From PCC-10605 sp964409355 (GTDB lineage: Bacteria > Cyanobacteriota > Cyanobacteriia > Cyanobacteriales > Cyanobacteriaceae), in NCBI GenBank assembly GCA_964409355.1, contig CAYPDC010000003.1, forward strand, positions 9,892-73,891: 64,000 nt of DNA, given 5' to 3'. Shown one piece after another: positions 18,605-27,473 of this stretch. The translations under genes and the position numbers were made by a program. Within the stretch, counting starts at the first letter, position 1; each line of letters starts with the position of its first letter. The notes under the pieces were generated by a model that saw nothing but the letters and a program-made list of their open reading frames with translations, ran no database searches and was not told the DNA's origin.

Positions 18605-18921
18605 CTAACACTCCTCAATTAAAATACTTAATTTTAGGGCTAATAACCGTAAATATATCAGTTAGGACGATTTTTTTTCCCTTTTGATCCCCACATTCTC
18701 TTTAAATTAATTCCTCCAGAATCATCCCTCAAAAAAATAAATGATAATTAGTTGCAATAGTCAGGGATTTTGGTTATGCTAGTTAACAACAAATTGATGC
18801 CAAAAGTTTTCAATAAGAATCGGTTACTGAGTATTAAGCATGAGGGTAGAATAATAGACTTCTCAAAAAAAATCATGATTTTTGCACCCTATTTCCAAGG
18901 CTTCTAGCCCTAATTCGGTGG
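18605..18921. other. Intergenic gap without a recognised gene
   Basis: AT-rich divergent region between the coiled-coil membrane protein and the hydrolase. A 42-codon ATG frame at 18,777-18,905 lacks a ribosome site and protein-like composition. No repeat or RNA structure recognised beyond GGCTTCTAGCCC at 18,899. Confidence 0.5.
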
Positions 18922-19725
18922 ATGTCTAATAGTTTATCCCTTGCTAATACCTTTTTTTCAATAATTTTTAGTACAATGTATAAGAATCCTGAGATACTTT
19001 GGTTAAGTACAAATCCTTATTTAATGCGTTTTAATTTACCTGTTATTAAATATTTATCGCAATATGTTAATATCGGTCAATGGGAATATCAACTAACAGA
19101 AGATGAGTCCACATCCCCTGAAGGTGCGATCGAGCTTTTAGATGATTATTTAAACATGGTGAAAAAACCCGTTCATATTGTCGGACATAGTACCTGTGGT
19201 TTGCTAGGATTACAATATGCGAATAAATATTCCGAAAAAGTAAAATCATTGACTTTATTAGGAGTAGGAATTAATCCCGCCTTAGACTGGGTAAGCTATT
19301 ATTATTTATTGCGAAATAACTTTAATTGTAGTCAAGATGCTATCTTAGCCCATGTGGCAAAATACTTGTTTGGTTATCGTAATTTTTATTATCAAAAATC
19401 TTTGGTAAAAATACTAAAAAAGGCTTTAATTTATTCTCTTTCTCCTCACTCTCTATATCAAAAATATAGCTATTTCCCCATTGAAAAAACCAGTTATCCC
19501 TTAATGGTATCTGGTAGTAACGATGATAAAATAGTATTTTGGACAGAAATAGAGAAATGGGAATATTATTTCAAACCCGAAGATAAGATTTATCAATGTC
19601 CTAATGGAGAACATTTTTTTCATTACTTTCAACCCCAATTATTGGCAAAACAAATGTTAGAATTTTGGGCTTCTTTAGATTCTCAAATTAATTCATCATT
19701 GGCAATGATTTCCATGACAGTGTAA
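18922..19725 (+). CDS. Alpha/beta hydrolase
   Basis: 267 residues with an alpha/beta-hydrolase fold. The nucleophile elbow GHSTCG puts Ser at residue 90; Asp in GSNDDKIVF (~201-202) and His in NGEHFF (231) complete a credible triad. Substrate unknown. The start may be ATG 18922 or ATG 18976, as the first 18 residues are not conserved-looking. Stands alone, followed by a MITE at 19,751. Confidence 0.8.
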   Translation: MSNSLSLANTFFSIIFSTMYKNPEILWLSTNPYLMRFNLPVIKYLSQYVNIGQWEYQLTEDESTSPEGAIELLDDYLNMVKKPVHIVGHSTCGLLGLQYANKYSEKVKSLTLLGVGINPALDWVSYYYLLRNNFNCSQDAILAHVAKYLFGYRNFYYQKSLVKILKKALIYSLSPHSLYQKYSYFPIEKTSYPLMVSGSNDDKIVFWTEIEKWEYYFKPEDKIYQCPNGEHFFHYFQPQLLAKQMLEFWASLDSQINSSLAMISMTV

Positions 19726-19750
19726 CAACCGAGGGTAGAAGATCCCTGTT

Positions 19751-19857
19751 TATAGCAATTTCCACATTTGTGAGGCACACAGAGAAGACTCAAAACCATT
19801 GCTATTAAGGAATTAGGTGTGCCTCACTATTTAGATAAAATTTAGATAAACGCTATA
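19751..19857. mobile_element. MITE copy 1 (tatagc ends)
   Basis: 107 bp bounded by TATAGCAATTT and its inverted counterpart AAACGCTATA, with an inner inverted pair GTGAGGCACAC/GTGTGCCTCAC. No coding capacity. Its right end overlaps the last codons of the minus-strand MEKHLA gene. Confidence 0.75.
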
Positions 19858-20324
19858 TTAATCTTTTCCCATTGGGAAAAAGTGGCAGCTTGCCCACAGT
19901 ATTCTCCTTTTTCATCCCTTAAATTCCAGAGAGTGATATTTTTAATTAAATATCTTTTCCCCGTACTAGAAACTCTAATGCCACCATAATTAGTAATATA
20001 ACCTTTTAAATTTGCTTCTTGTAAAAGTGCTTCTCTTTCTTCCCTTGATATGGGTTCAGTGGTATTACGAGAGGGTGTTTTTATCAACTTTTGCCAATCC
20101 ATTTCCCACAGATTTAAGGCTTTTTGATTCCCGTAGTTGTAAATAGGATCAGGTTTGTTATTATGGGATAAAACGACAAAGTCAGCAAAATATAGGTTTT
20201 TAGCATCTGTCAATGAATCGTTATTTCTCTCAATTAATTCTTTGTTTAAAAGTTGCTGATAACTATTTAAGATTATTTGTGACCATGTAACAATCTCTGG
20301 ATTTTCCCAAATTTTATTTTCCAT
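19842..20324 (-). CDS. MEKHLA-domain protein
   Basis: 160-residue protein dominated by a MEKHLA domain (PAS-like): NYGNQKALNLWEMDWQ, then ITNYGGIRVSSTGKRYLIKN, then GQAATFSQW. Stand-alone MEKHLA proteins are common in cyanobacteria and plants carry the domain in some HD-Zip regulators; a ligand-sensing role is assumed, not proven. The last residues (NIAFI) and the stop are encoded by the end of MITE copy 1, so the native C-terminus has probably been replaced by a few codons. Confidence 0.8.
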   Translation of the reverse strand: MENKIWENPEIVTWSQIILNSYQQLLNKELIERNNDSLTDAKNLYFADFVVLSHNNKPDPIYNYGNQKALNLWEMDWQKLIKTPSRNTTEPISREEREALLQEANLKGYITNYGGIRVSSTGKRYLIKNITLWNLRDEKGEYCGQAATFSQWEKINIAFI

Positions 20325-20431
20325 ATTCTAAAATTATGATACTCTAAGACAACAGATCAAGACAAAACTATTCCTAGATTAATTACAATTTCCTCGCAAA
20401 AAGCATCGACTCTTTCAAGGGTGGATTGTCA

Positions 20432-20538
20432 TATACAGCAATCAGGAATCATTTATGAGAAATTTCAACCAAATTCCGCCTTTATTTAAGGCAGGTTAGG
20501 GAGGATAGTATTCTCATAACTCAAACCTGATCGCTATA
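20432..20538. mobile_element. MITE copy 2
   Basis: 107 bp from TATACAGCAATCAGGAATCA to CCTGATCGCTATA, with inner inverted ATGAGAA/TTCTCAT. The same inner ends as the copy at 48,875. Noncoding. Confidence 0.7.
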
Positions 20539-20860
20539 TAAATTGAACCGATTTTGTCTTGATATTTTTTCGATTATAACTAAGAAGAATAATCAACATT
20601 AAAAAGCTCTTTTACAGTGATTATGACAAATTAGAAAAATTAAACATCAAACATCAAACATCAAACCTGACAAAGTTTTTAAGAAATAATCTATTCCGAC
20701 AAAAACCAAAAGAACAATACTAAATTGTCAAATGCGATACCTTATCAAAAATAAAGTTAACTTTTGTTAATTATTAGGAAAAAATAAAGAAAATAACTAT
20801 AGGATTTTAAGTAAGAACAAATAAGGCGGTTTCCAAGAAAGAATTTACCAATCTTCCTTA

Positions 20861-20900
20861 TAATTCCCCCTTTGTGTTTTGGGGGGTTAGGGGGGATCAT
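20861..20900. repeat. G-run dispersed repeat, intergenic copy
   Basis: CCCCC, short spacer, then GGGGGGTTAGGGGGGATCA. Related to the core found in frame in gcvP and pseG. Confidence 0.65.
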
Positions 20901-20962
20901 GCAGGTATATTTATTATTAGCAATCACCTAAATACAAACCATCATTGCGAGGCAGAGAAAGT

Positions 20963-23239
20963 ATGGTTCACCTTACAGATAAACCTACAAACCACGCTAG
21001 AGAAGAATTTTTAACTCAACCCTGGCATGGATTCAAAATAGGTACATGGACAAAAGAAGTAAACGTCAGAGATTTTATTCAAAAAAATTACACCCCCTAT
21101 ACAGGCGATGAATCTTTTTTAAGAGATGCGACACCTTGCACTCATAATCTTTGGACAGAAGTAAAATTATTAATGAAAGAAGAGAGGGAAAAAGGTATTT
21201 TAGACACAGAAACTAAAATCCCCTCCACTATCACTGCCTATTCTGCAGGTTATGTCAATAAAGACTTAGAAAAAATCGTTGGTTTACAAACTGATAAACC
21301 GTTGAAACGTTCTATTATGCCCTTTGGTGGCATTAGGGTGGTAGAAGGTTCATTAAAAGCCTACGGTTATGATATTGATCCTGCAACCCTTGATATATTC
21401 ACAAAATATCGTAAAACCCATAATGATGGTGTCTTTTCTGCTTACACTACCGACATGAGAAAAGCCCGTAAATCAGGGATTATTACTGGGTTGCCTGATG
21501 CTTATGGTAGGGGTAGGATTATCGGTGATTATCGTCGAGTGGCTCTATATGGCATTGATTTCCTCATTGAAGATAAACAAAATCAACAACTCTCTCTTGA
21601 ATATGATTTCATGGATGAAGATACCATTCGTTTAAGAGAAGAAATTTCTGAGCAGATTAAAGCCTTAAACGAATTAAAGGAAATGGCACAAAGCTATGGT
21701 TTTGACATCTCTAAACCGGCTACCACTGCCCAAGAAGCTATCCAATGGACTTATTTCGGCTATTTAGCGGCGATTAAGGAACAAAATGGAGCGGCTATGT
21801 CTCTTGGTCGTACTTCTACTTTCCTTGATATTTATATAGCTAGAGATATAGAAAAAGGCTTAATTAGCGAAACTGAAGCCCAAGAGTTGATCGATCAATT
21901 TGTAATCAAATTGCGTATGGTTCGTTTCTTGCGCGCACCAGAATACAATCAGCTTTTCTCTGGAGATCCCGTTTGGGTTACAGAAGTAATTGGTGGTATG
22001 GGAGAAGATGGTCGTCCTTTGGTGACAAAAAACAGTTTCCGTTTCTTGCATACATTGTATAATTTAGGTCCAGCCCCTGAACCGAATTTAACGGTTTTAT
22101 GGTCAGAAAAATTGCCCATCGCATTTAAGCGTTATTGTGCTAAAGTGTCCATTGACTCTAGTTCTATTCAATACGAAAATGATGACTTAATGCGCCCTGA
22201 ATACGGGGATGATTATGGCATTGCTTGTTGCGTTTCTGCCATGAGAATCGGTAAGCAGATGCAGTTTTTCGGCGCAAGGGTAAATTTAGCTAAAGCCTTA
22301 CTTTATGCTATCAATGGCGGTAAAGATGAAAACACGGGAATGCAAGTTGCACCTCCTTATGCACCCATTACGGGGGATTACCTTGATTATGAGGAGGTAA
22401 CCGCTAAGTTTGATTTATTGGTGACATGGTTAGCTAAACTCTACGTTAACACCCTCAATGTGATCCATTATATGCACGATAAGTATAGCTATGAACGCAT
22501 TGAAATGGCTTTACACGATCGCGATGTTTATCGGACAATGGCTTGTGGTATGGCAGGTTTATCTGTGGTAGCGGATGCTTTATCAGCGATTAAATATAGT
22601 CGAGTCAAAGTGATTCGCAATGAGCAGGGTTTAGCGATAGATTATGAAGTAGAGGGAGATTATCCTAAATTTGGGAATAATGACGATCGCGCTGATGACA
22701 TTGCGGTAAACTTAGTCAGTGACTTTATGAACAAAGTACGCCGTAACAAAGCCTATCGTAATGCTACTCCTACTCAATCCATTTTGACGATTACTTCTAA
22801 CGTAGTCTATGGCAAAAAAACTGGTAGCACCCCCGATGGACGCAAAGCTGGTGAGCCTTTTGCCCCTGGTGCCAATCCCATGCACGGTAGAGATACTAAA
22901 GGTGCGATCGCATCTATGGCTTCCATTGCCAAGTTACCTTATGAAGATGCCCAAGACGGTATTTCCTATACTTTCTCCATCATTCCCGACGCATTGGGTA
23001 AAACTCCCGAAGCGAGAATTAATAACCTTGCAGGGATGTTAGATGGTTATTTCCACGACACAGGACATCATATCAATGTTAACGTATTTAACCGAGATAC
23101 CCTCCTTGATGCGATGGATCATCCCGAACAATATCCTCAGTTAACCATTCGTGTGTCAGGCTATGCCGTTAACTTCATTAAGCTAACCCGTGAGCAACAA
23201 TTAGACGTAATTAACCGTACTTTCCACGAACAACTTTAA
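20963..23239 (+). CDS. pflB: Formate acetyltransferase (pyruvate formate-lyase)
   Basis: 758 residues from ATG 20963, preceded by GAGG; a TTG 18 bases earlier is in frame but unlikely. Glycyl-radical enzyme that splits pyruvate with CoA into acetyl-CoA and formate under anoxia. The catalytic cysteine pair is in IACCVSAM (C422-C423) and the radical glycine in RVSGYAVNF (G733). It needs an activating radical-SAM enzyme (PflA), for which no gene is seen on either side. PFL is patchy among cyanobacteria and supports dark fermentation. A possible hairpin follows at 23,344. Confidence 0.96.
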   Translation: MVHLTDKPTNHAREEFLTQPWHGFKIGTWTKEVNVRDFIQKNYTPYTGDESFLRDATPCTHNLWTEVKLLMKEEREKGILDTETKIPSTITAYSAGYVNKDLEKIVGLQTDKPLKRSIMPFGGIRVVEGSLKAYGYDIDPATLDIFTKYRKTHNDGVFSAYTTDMRKARKSGIITGLPDAYGRGRIIGDYRRVALYGIDFLIEDKQNQQLSLEYDFMDEDTIRLREEISEQIKALNELKEMAQSYGFDISKPATTAQEAIQWTYFGYLAAIKEQNGAAMSLGRTSTFLDIYIARDIEKGLISETEAQELIDQFVIKLRMVRFLRAPEYNQLFSGDPVWVTEVIGGMGEDGRPLVTKNSFRFLHTLYNLGPAPEPNLTVLWSEKLPIAFKRYCAKVSIDSSSIQYENDDLMRPEYGDDYGIACCVSAMRIGKQMQFFGARVNLAKALLYAINGGKDENTGMQVAPPYAPITGDYLDYEEVTAKFDLLVTWLAKLYVNTLNVIHYMHDKYSYERIEMALHDRDVYRTMACGMAGLSVVADALSAIKYSRVKVIRNEQGLAIDYEVEGDYPKFGNNDDRADDIAVNLVSDFMNKVRRNKAYRNATPTQSILTITSNVVYGKKTGSTPDGRKAGEPFAPGANPMHGRDTKGAIASMASIAKLPYEDAQDGISYTFSIIPDALGKTPEARINNLAGMLDGYFHDTGHHINVNVFNRDTLLDAMDHPEQYPQLTIRVSGYAVNFIKLTREQQLDVINRTFHEQL

Positions 23240-23343
23240 GAATTAAGAATGACTCTCTTGCTTCTCCAGAGTGATAAGTTATTTCTTAAAAAATGTAGCA
23301 GGTGTTAGGTTATTGTTGAATACGTTTCAACTCAGTACAAGTA

Positions 23344-23386
23344 CCACACCTGTTTATTCTTTGTTTTTGTCGAAAACAAGGTGTGG
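23344..23386. terminator. Nested hairpin between convergent pflB and pentapeptide gene
   Basis: Outer stem CCACACCT/AGGTGTGG, inner stem TGTTTT/AAAACA. No U tract follows, so it may be a repeat rather than a terminator. Confidence 0.35.
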
Positions 23387-23426
23387 GGCTTCTTACCAAT
23401 TAAGCTAAATTTAATGATTTTTTCGG

Positions 23427-24431
23427 TTAAATGAAAATCTTACCATCAGGCATAGTCGCCCCTTCGAGAATCGCTTCCGATAAATTAACCCCTGACAAAT
23501 CAGCATCCCTCAAACTCGCACCGCTTAAATTAGTATCCTTCAAAATCGCACCATTAAGACACGCACCCCAAAGGTAAGCACCCCGTAAATTCGCCCCCGT
23601 CAAATCCGCCCCCCTCAAGTTAACTAAATTCAAATTAGCAAAACTTAAATCAGCATTGCGCAAATCCGTCTCACTAAGGTTACTTTTCATTAAATTAGCC
23701 TGTATTATTTCTGCACCTTTCATTTGCCCATGATATAACTGTGCATTCTTCAAATTGGCTTTGTTCAAAACACTACGGCGCAAAAACGCACCATTAAGAT
23801 TACTACCTGACAAATCCGCACCGTATAACTTTGTACCACTTAACTTGGCTTCCTCTAAATCCATGCCACTGAAGTTCAAACCGTGTAAGTCTAAACCGTT
23901 GAGAAACGCCCCTTTTAATTTAATACCGTATAACGTTGCTCCTCGTAAATTTGCACCGCTTAATCGTGCGTGGTTCAAATTTGTCCAATTTAGGTTTGCA
24001 CCCTGCAAATTCGCCCCTCTAAGGTTAATTCCGTCAAGATTTGCCCCGCACAGGTTAACCCCCGGTAAATTTGCCATATACAGACTCACCCATGTTAATA
24101 CAGCACCGCTTAATGTAGCTCCTTGTAAATCTGCTTTGTGTAATTGAGCACCTCTTAAATCGGCTTTTGTTAAATCCGCTTCGATTAATTGTGCCTCTTT
24201 CAACTTAACAAAACTTAAATTTGCCCCATATAAAAACGCTCCCCTTAAGTCTGATTCTAAGAGAAAACAACGCTCTAAATCTGACCACGCCAGATGAGTT
24301 TCAACGAGTTTTGAGTAGGAAAAATTGGAATTACTGAGTTTCATTCCACTTAGATTACTCTTGCTTAAATTAGTATTGCGAAAGTCGCGATCGCCGTCTT
24401 GATAGCGTTTGATAACATCGGTGATAGTCAT
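23427..24431 (-). CDS. Pentapeptide-repeat protein
   Basis: 334 residues, almost entirely A(N/D)LXX-type pentapeptides from residue ~15 to ~325, predicting one long right-handed quadrilateral beta-helix with a short N-terminal cap (MTITDVIKRYQDGDRDFRNT). An AAGGAGAGAAGAAA purine stretch precedes the ATG. No signal peptide. Function unknown. An antisense open frame at 23,755-24,147 is a by-product of the repeats. Confidence 0.88.
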   Translation of the reverse strand: MTITDVIKRYQDGDRDFRNTNLSKSNLSGMKLSNSNFSYSKLVETHLAWSDLERCFLLESDLRGAFLYGANLSFVKLKEAQLIEADLTKADLRGAQLHKADLQGATLSGAVLTWVSLYMANLPGVNLCGANLDGINLRGANLQGANLNWTNLNHARLSGANLRGATLYGIKLKGAFLNGLDLHGLNFSGMDLEEAKLSGTKLYGADLSGSNLNGAFLRRSVLNKANLKNAQLYHGQMKGAEIIQANLMKSNLSETDLRNADLSFANLNLVNLRGADLTGANLRGAYLWGACLNGAILKDTNLSGASLRDADLSGVNLSEAILEGATMPDGKIFI

Positions 24432-24826
24432 TTTCTTCTCTCCTTAAAAGATAGCGAAACAGGGGGTAAAATCATTTTCTTATTAGCTGATCAACTTTGA
24501 AAAATAACCTCCACCTATATTCTATCTTCTTTAATTGATCTCTCTTTTTTTATCAACAATTCCACATTAAATTTATTGAAACTTGACTTTTATTCACAAA
24601 AAGACATATATAGCAATCGTAAATGATTCGTGAGATTATAGTTAATAATAAATCAGAAAAGAGGCGATCGCCATGTATCACGAAAATCTTGATCAATATG
24701 AAATTTGCGGTGTAGAAGCCCTGAAATTAAAATATAAAGGTTCAAAAAGCTATTTAACAAAAAATGAACAAGAGGAAATAAATAAATGGCTATGAATAGT
24801 TACTAATTTTATGGACAAATATCCAA
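24432..24826. other. Gap holding an IS630 relic
   Basis: A 395-base interval whose only recognisable content is a tatagcaat terminal repeat at 24,609 and a 40-codon IS630-type fragment at 24,673-24,795. Confidence 0.6.
24609..24795 (+). pseudogene. Left end of an IS630-type element with transposase N-terminal fragment
   Basis: TATAGCAATCGTAAATGATT (24,609-24,628) matches the MITE ends in this window. Downstream, ATG 24673 opens 40 codons (MYHENLDQYE…EALKLKYKGSKSYLT…EINKWL) resembling the helix-turn-helix start of IS630-family transposases, ended by TGA. No catalytic DDE part remains. Being preceded by the MITE-type end, it ties the MITEs to an IS630/Tc1-type parent. Confidence 0.6.
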
Positions 24827-25267
24827 CTAACTAGCTTTATACGATTTTATTCGTAATGGGTTAACTACAAACCTCATTATCGAATCCCTGTCAAAAACAG
24901 ACTCTCCGACTACTTTTCTACCTATATTCAGGCTACCATTCACATCTGCTGAATATACATAACCATTACTGGCTTTAAATAAACCTCTTTTTACTCTTTT
25001 CCCCAAGTATTTCTCAAGTTTATTCACTGGTTCTAAATCTAAAAAGCTACATTTTGACGTATAGCTTTCTTCTGTGGTTATTACTTTTATTGCCATTAAT
25101 TGTGCTTTATAGATTAATTGTTGAATTAATCTTTCATGGGGAATATTGACAAAGTTTTGGTTATTTTTTTTACCTAAGTTACAACCTTGTTTCCAGTTCT
25201 TATTTTGCCCTATCACTAATAAACTTATATTATTTTCTCGTAAATGATTAATTATATATTTACCCAA
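24827..25267 (-). pseudogene. TnpB-like C-terminal fragment (IS200/IS605 superfamily)
   Basis: 146 codons matching only the C-terminal third of a ~400-residue TnpB. HERLIQQLIYKAQLMAI, then EESYTSKCSFLD, then ADVNGSLNIGRKV with the final catalytic Asp region. It belongs to the branch with TSxxSFLD and KRGL(F/Y) instead of a classical four-cysteine zinc finger. The N-terminal two thirds are absent, so it is not a functional nuclease by itself. Confidence 0.75.
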
Positions 25268-25365
25268 ATCTTTTGAAGTAAAAGAGCATAAAAATATAAA
25301 TTTGTATAATTGGGATGAAATTATGCCAAAAGTAGCAAACTGGAATATCTCCGAACAAAGAGGTA

Positions 25366-25410
25366 CGATCGCACTTTAGAAGATGAGGGGGAGGTGCGAT
25401 CGTTTTATGA
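25366..25410. repeat. HIP1-flanked inverted repeat
   Basis: CGATCGCACTTTAGAAGATG, then a G/A-rich middle, then GGAGGTGCGATCG; repeated with small changes at 26,983-27,020. The ends are inverted copies (GATCGCAC/GTGCGATC). Confidence 0.6.
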
Positions 25411-25477
25411 GAACTTACCAAAATCTGCTATGTTAGTAATTATTTATTATCGGTGAAAATGCAGAGATAACAAGTAG

Positions 25478-25917
25478 ATGTCCGCAAAAGATTTATTTCA
25501 TGAGTCCGTGCTTTTTGCTGTTAAAAAAGATGGTTGGGATATAACCCAATGATCCCTTTTATCTGAAACTTAATGATATTGAATTTTATATAGACTTAGG
25601 TGCAGAAAGATTAATTACAGCAGAAAGAGCGGGTTTAAAAATTGCGGGCGCGCAGCGTGCCTTTGGCATCGAAATTAAATCTTTTCTAGGTGCTTCCGCC
25701 GTTAAAGAATTTCATTTAGCATGATAGTCAATTCCTCAATTATAGACTAGCATTAAAGAAGGTTGAACCAGAGCGAACTTTATATTTAGCAATTCCAAAA
25801 GATACTTATGAAGATTTTTTTGCTCGTCAATTTGTGCAAAATTCCGTTGCTGAATACCAAATAAAATTAATGATTTTTGACTCTGTTAAGCAAGAGCTGG
25901 TTTTATGGAAAGAATAA
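25478..25917 (+). pseudogene. xisH: xisH pseudogene (fdxN-element excision controlling factor)
   Basis: Starts MSAKDLFHESV…DGWDIT like XisH, then a 1-base insertion (acccaatgat) shifts frame; the next frame reads DPFYLKLNDIEFYIDLGAER and EIKSFLGASAVKEFHLA, then a second shift at ~25,722 gives LNYRLA…KVEPERTLYLAIPKDTYEDFF and LVLWKE to TAA 25917. A 21-bp small repeat (25,647-25,667) is inserted in frame at a former GCGATCG site. XisH is an endonuclease-like helper of XisF in heterocyst DNA excision and is widespread as an XisH/XisI pair. Here it is clearly broken while XisI stays open. Confidence 0.85.
25647..25667. repeat. Very small repeat inside xisH (copy b)
   Basis: 21 bases starting ggcgcgcagcgtg lie between GCG and ATCG; without them the coding reads …KIAIEIKSF across an intact HIP1-like GCGATCG. 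Confidence 0.65.
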
Positions 25918-26234
25918 ATTATGTTAAATTAGTCAAGGAAATTTTAACTCAACACTCGATTAATCATTCTCAAAGTGATACGGAAATTCAATTAATATTC
26001 GATGATCATAATCATCATTATCAGGTTTTAAATATTGGTTGGGATGATCAAACTAGAATTTATGGTGTAATTATTCATGTGGATTTAAAAGATGATAAAA
26101 TTTGGATTCAAAGAGACGGCACAGAAGTTGGTATTGCTAATCAATTATTGGATGCAAGAGTACCGAAAGAGCATATTGTACTAGGTTTTCAAGCCCCCTA
26201 TAAACGACAATTTACAGAATTTGCCATTAGTTAA
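25905..26234 (+). CDS. xisI: XisI-family protein
   Basis: 109-residue XisI: motifs YQVLNIGWDD, RIYGVIIHVDLKDDKIWIQRDGTE, IANQLLDARVPKEHIVLGFQAP. XisI is the usual partner of XisH, first described as a control factor for fdxN-element excision in Anabaena, but present in many non-heterocystous strains where its job is unknown. The ATG overlaps the end of the broken xisH, the normal gene arrangement. Frame intact. Confidence 0.9.
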   Translation: MERINYVKLVKEILTQHSINHSQSDTEIQLIFDDHNHHYQVLNIGWDDQTRIYGVIIHVDLKDDKIWIQRDGTEVGIANQLLDARVPKEHIVLGFQAPYKRQFTEFAIS

Positions 26235-26340
26235 TTTGATGAATAAATTTTAGTAAGTGATGGGATTGAGTAGTGCGATCGCAAATGGCAAACGTACCCT
26301 GATCGCACTTACCTCCCAAAAAACAAAAATTATGATATAG

Positions 26341-26358
26341 TGTACCTAATCATGTACA
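26341..26358 (+). promoter_or_regulatory. Likely YefM/YoeB operator
   Basis: TGTACC and TGTACA, 12 bases apart start to start, directly upstream of the antitoxin gene. Studied yefM-yoeB operators use a TGTACA core in paired sites, so autoregulatory binding is inferred. Confidence 0.5.
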
Positions 26359-26377
26359 TAAAAAGTAAGAGCAAATT

Positions 26378-26662
26378 ATGTTTAGCTATGAAATTACATC
26401 TCCAACCGAAGCCAGAAAGGGATTATTTAAACTTTTAGATCAAGTTGTAGAAAATCATCAAGTATTTATTATCAATCGTCGTCAGGGAGAAAATGTTGCC
26501 TTAATTGCCGAGTCTGACTTGCGTAGCTTAGTTGAAACCGTTTATTTATTCAGAAATCCTGCTAATTCTCGTCATTTATTCGATGCCTTAGAAGAATCCA
26601 TCACGGGTAAAATTCAACCCCAATCTGTAGAGGAATTAAAAGGGGAATTAGGAATTGAGTAA
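26378..26662 (+). CDS. yefM: Phd/YefM-family antitoxin
   Basis: 94 residues: a Phd/YefM DNA-binding fold (residues ~1-60; TSPTEARKGLFKLLDQV and GENVALIAESDLRSL) and an acidic C-terminal toxin-neutralising tail. Overlaps the following toxin gene by 8 bases. Likely autoregulates through the TGTAC sites upstream. Looks intact. Confidence 0.88.
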   Translation: MFSYEITSPTEARKGLFKLLDQVVENHQVFIINRRQGENVALIAESDLRSLVETVYLFRNPANSRHLFDALEESITGKIQPQSVEELKGELGIE

Positions 26663-26975
26663 AAAAAAGAAACAAAATCCCATTTCAGGGGATATACAGC
26701 CAAGTTTTCCGCAAGTTCCGGGGTTTAGTAGTCAGTTTAAAAGTGACTTGCAATGGTGGTTTAAAAATGACCAAAAAAAGGCTGAAAAAATATTAGATTT
26801 AGTTACTGAAGTAATGAAAAATCCCTTTCAAGGTATAGGAAAACCAGAACCTTTAAAATACATGGAGGGCAATATTTGGTCAAGAAGAATTGATTTAGAG
26901 CATCGTTTAGTTTATCGTATTGGTACAATTCAAATTGATTTTCTGGCTTGTTGTTTTCATTATGATAATCTGTGA
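26655..26975 (+). CDS. yoeB: YoeB/Txe-family mRNA endonuclease toxin
   Basis: 106 residues from TTG 26655 overlapping the antitoxin stop. The RelE-fold core is residues ~27-106: SDLQWWFKNDQKKAEKILDL, NPFQGIGKPEPLKY, WSRRIDLEHRLVYRI and the terminal HYDN. YoeB cleaves mRNA in the ribosomal A site. The first ~25 residues are a non-canonical extension; a later start is possible but none has a clear ribosome site. The frame is intact, in contrast to several other toxins here. Confidence 0.88.
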   Translation: MSKKKKQNPISGDIQPSFPQVPGFSSQFKSDLQWWFKNDQKKAEKILDLVTEVMKNPFQGIGKPEPLKYMEGNIWSRRIDLEHRLVYRIGTIQIDFLACCFHYDNL

Positions 26976-27014
26976 GTGAAGGCGATCGCACTTTAGAAGA
27001 TGAGGGAAGGAGGT

Positions 27015-27046
27015 GCGATCAGGCGTAGCCTGCCACTTCGTGATCG
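27015..27046. repeat. Very small repeat in a HIP1 site (copy c)
   Basis: GCGATC, then aggcgtagcctgccacttcgt, then GATCG. Opposite orientation to copy a (18,171). Confidence 0.6.
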
Positions 27047-27193
27047 TACTTTAGACAACAATAAACATAACCAACTATAATAAATTAATAAACTAAAGTA
27101 TAGTATTTCTGTGGTAAAACATGGACAAAACAGCGACAGTTAACATTATTCATTAATAATGGTGAAACAATTTAACTTAGAGGTGAAGAAAAA

Positions 27194-27466
27194 ATGCAAT
27201 CTCTCGAAAATTTACCAAAAAAACATAACACTCAATTGATCTCAGTAATGATTGAACATAATGATGATGGGTATTTAGCAAGAATACATGGCATTCAGGG
27301 AGCATTTGCCGAGGGTGATACTCCCCAAGAAGCAATTTTTAATTGTCTTGATGTTCTGAAAATGATTATTGAATATAAAAAAGAACAAAATCAACCATTA
27401 AATTTAGAAACCATAGAACTTTCTGAACCAACCTGTTTAACTTTTGCTCTTCCTATTCAGCTATAA
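27194..27466 (+). CDS. hicB: HicB-family antitoxin
   Basis: 90-residue HicB partial-RNase-H-fold antitoxin (VMIEHNDDGYLARIHGIQGAFAEG, then TPQEAIFNCLDVLKMI). No separate DNA-binding tail is evident. Precedes hicA by 7 bases. A decayed paralogue lies at 52,778. Confidence 0.85.
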   Translation: MQSLENLPKKHNTQLISVMIEHNDDGYLARIHGIQGAFAEGDTPQEAIFNCLDVLKMIIEYKKEQNQPLNLETIELSEPTCLTFALPIQL

Positions 27467-27473
27467 TTTAACC

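Larger units (their letters stand above)
20325..20962. other. Repeat-filled gap upstream of pflB
   Basis: 638 bases with no gene. It holds MITE copy 2 (20,432-20,538), three catcaaa heptamers (20,643-20,665) and a G-run repeat (20,861-20,900). The pflB promoter must lie here but I cannot point to one, and no clear FNR-type palindrome was found. Confidence 0.6.

Noticed and set aside
18777..18905. 42-codon frame MLVNNKLMPK…
   Set aside because: No ribosome site, no recognised similarity, ends in a repeat-like GGCTTCTAGCCC string.
23755..24147. 130-codon + strand frame
   Set aside because: Antisense to the pentapeptide-repeat gene; composition (PLRLLPDKSAP…) is a mirror of the repeats.
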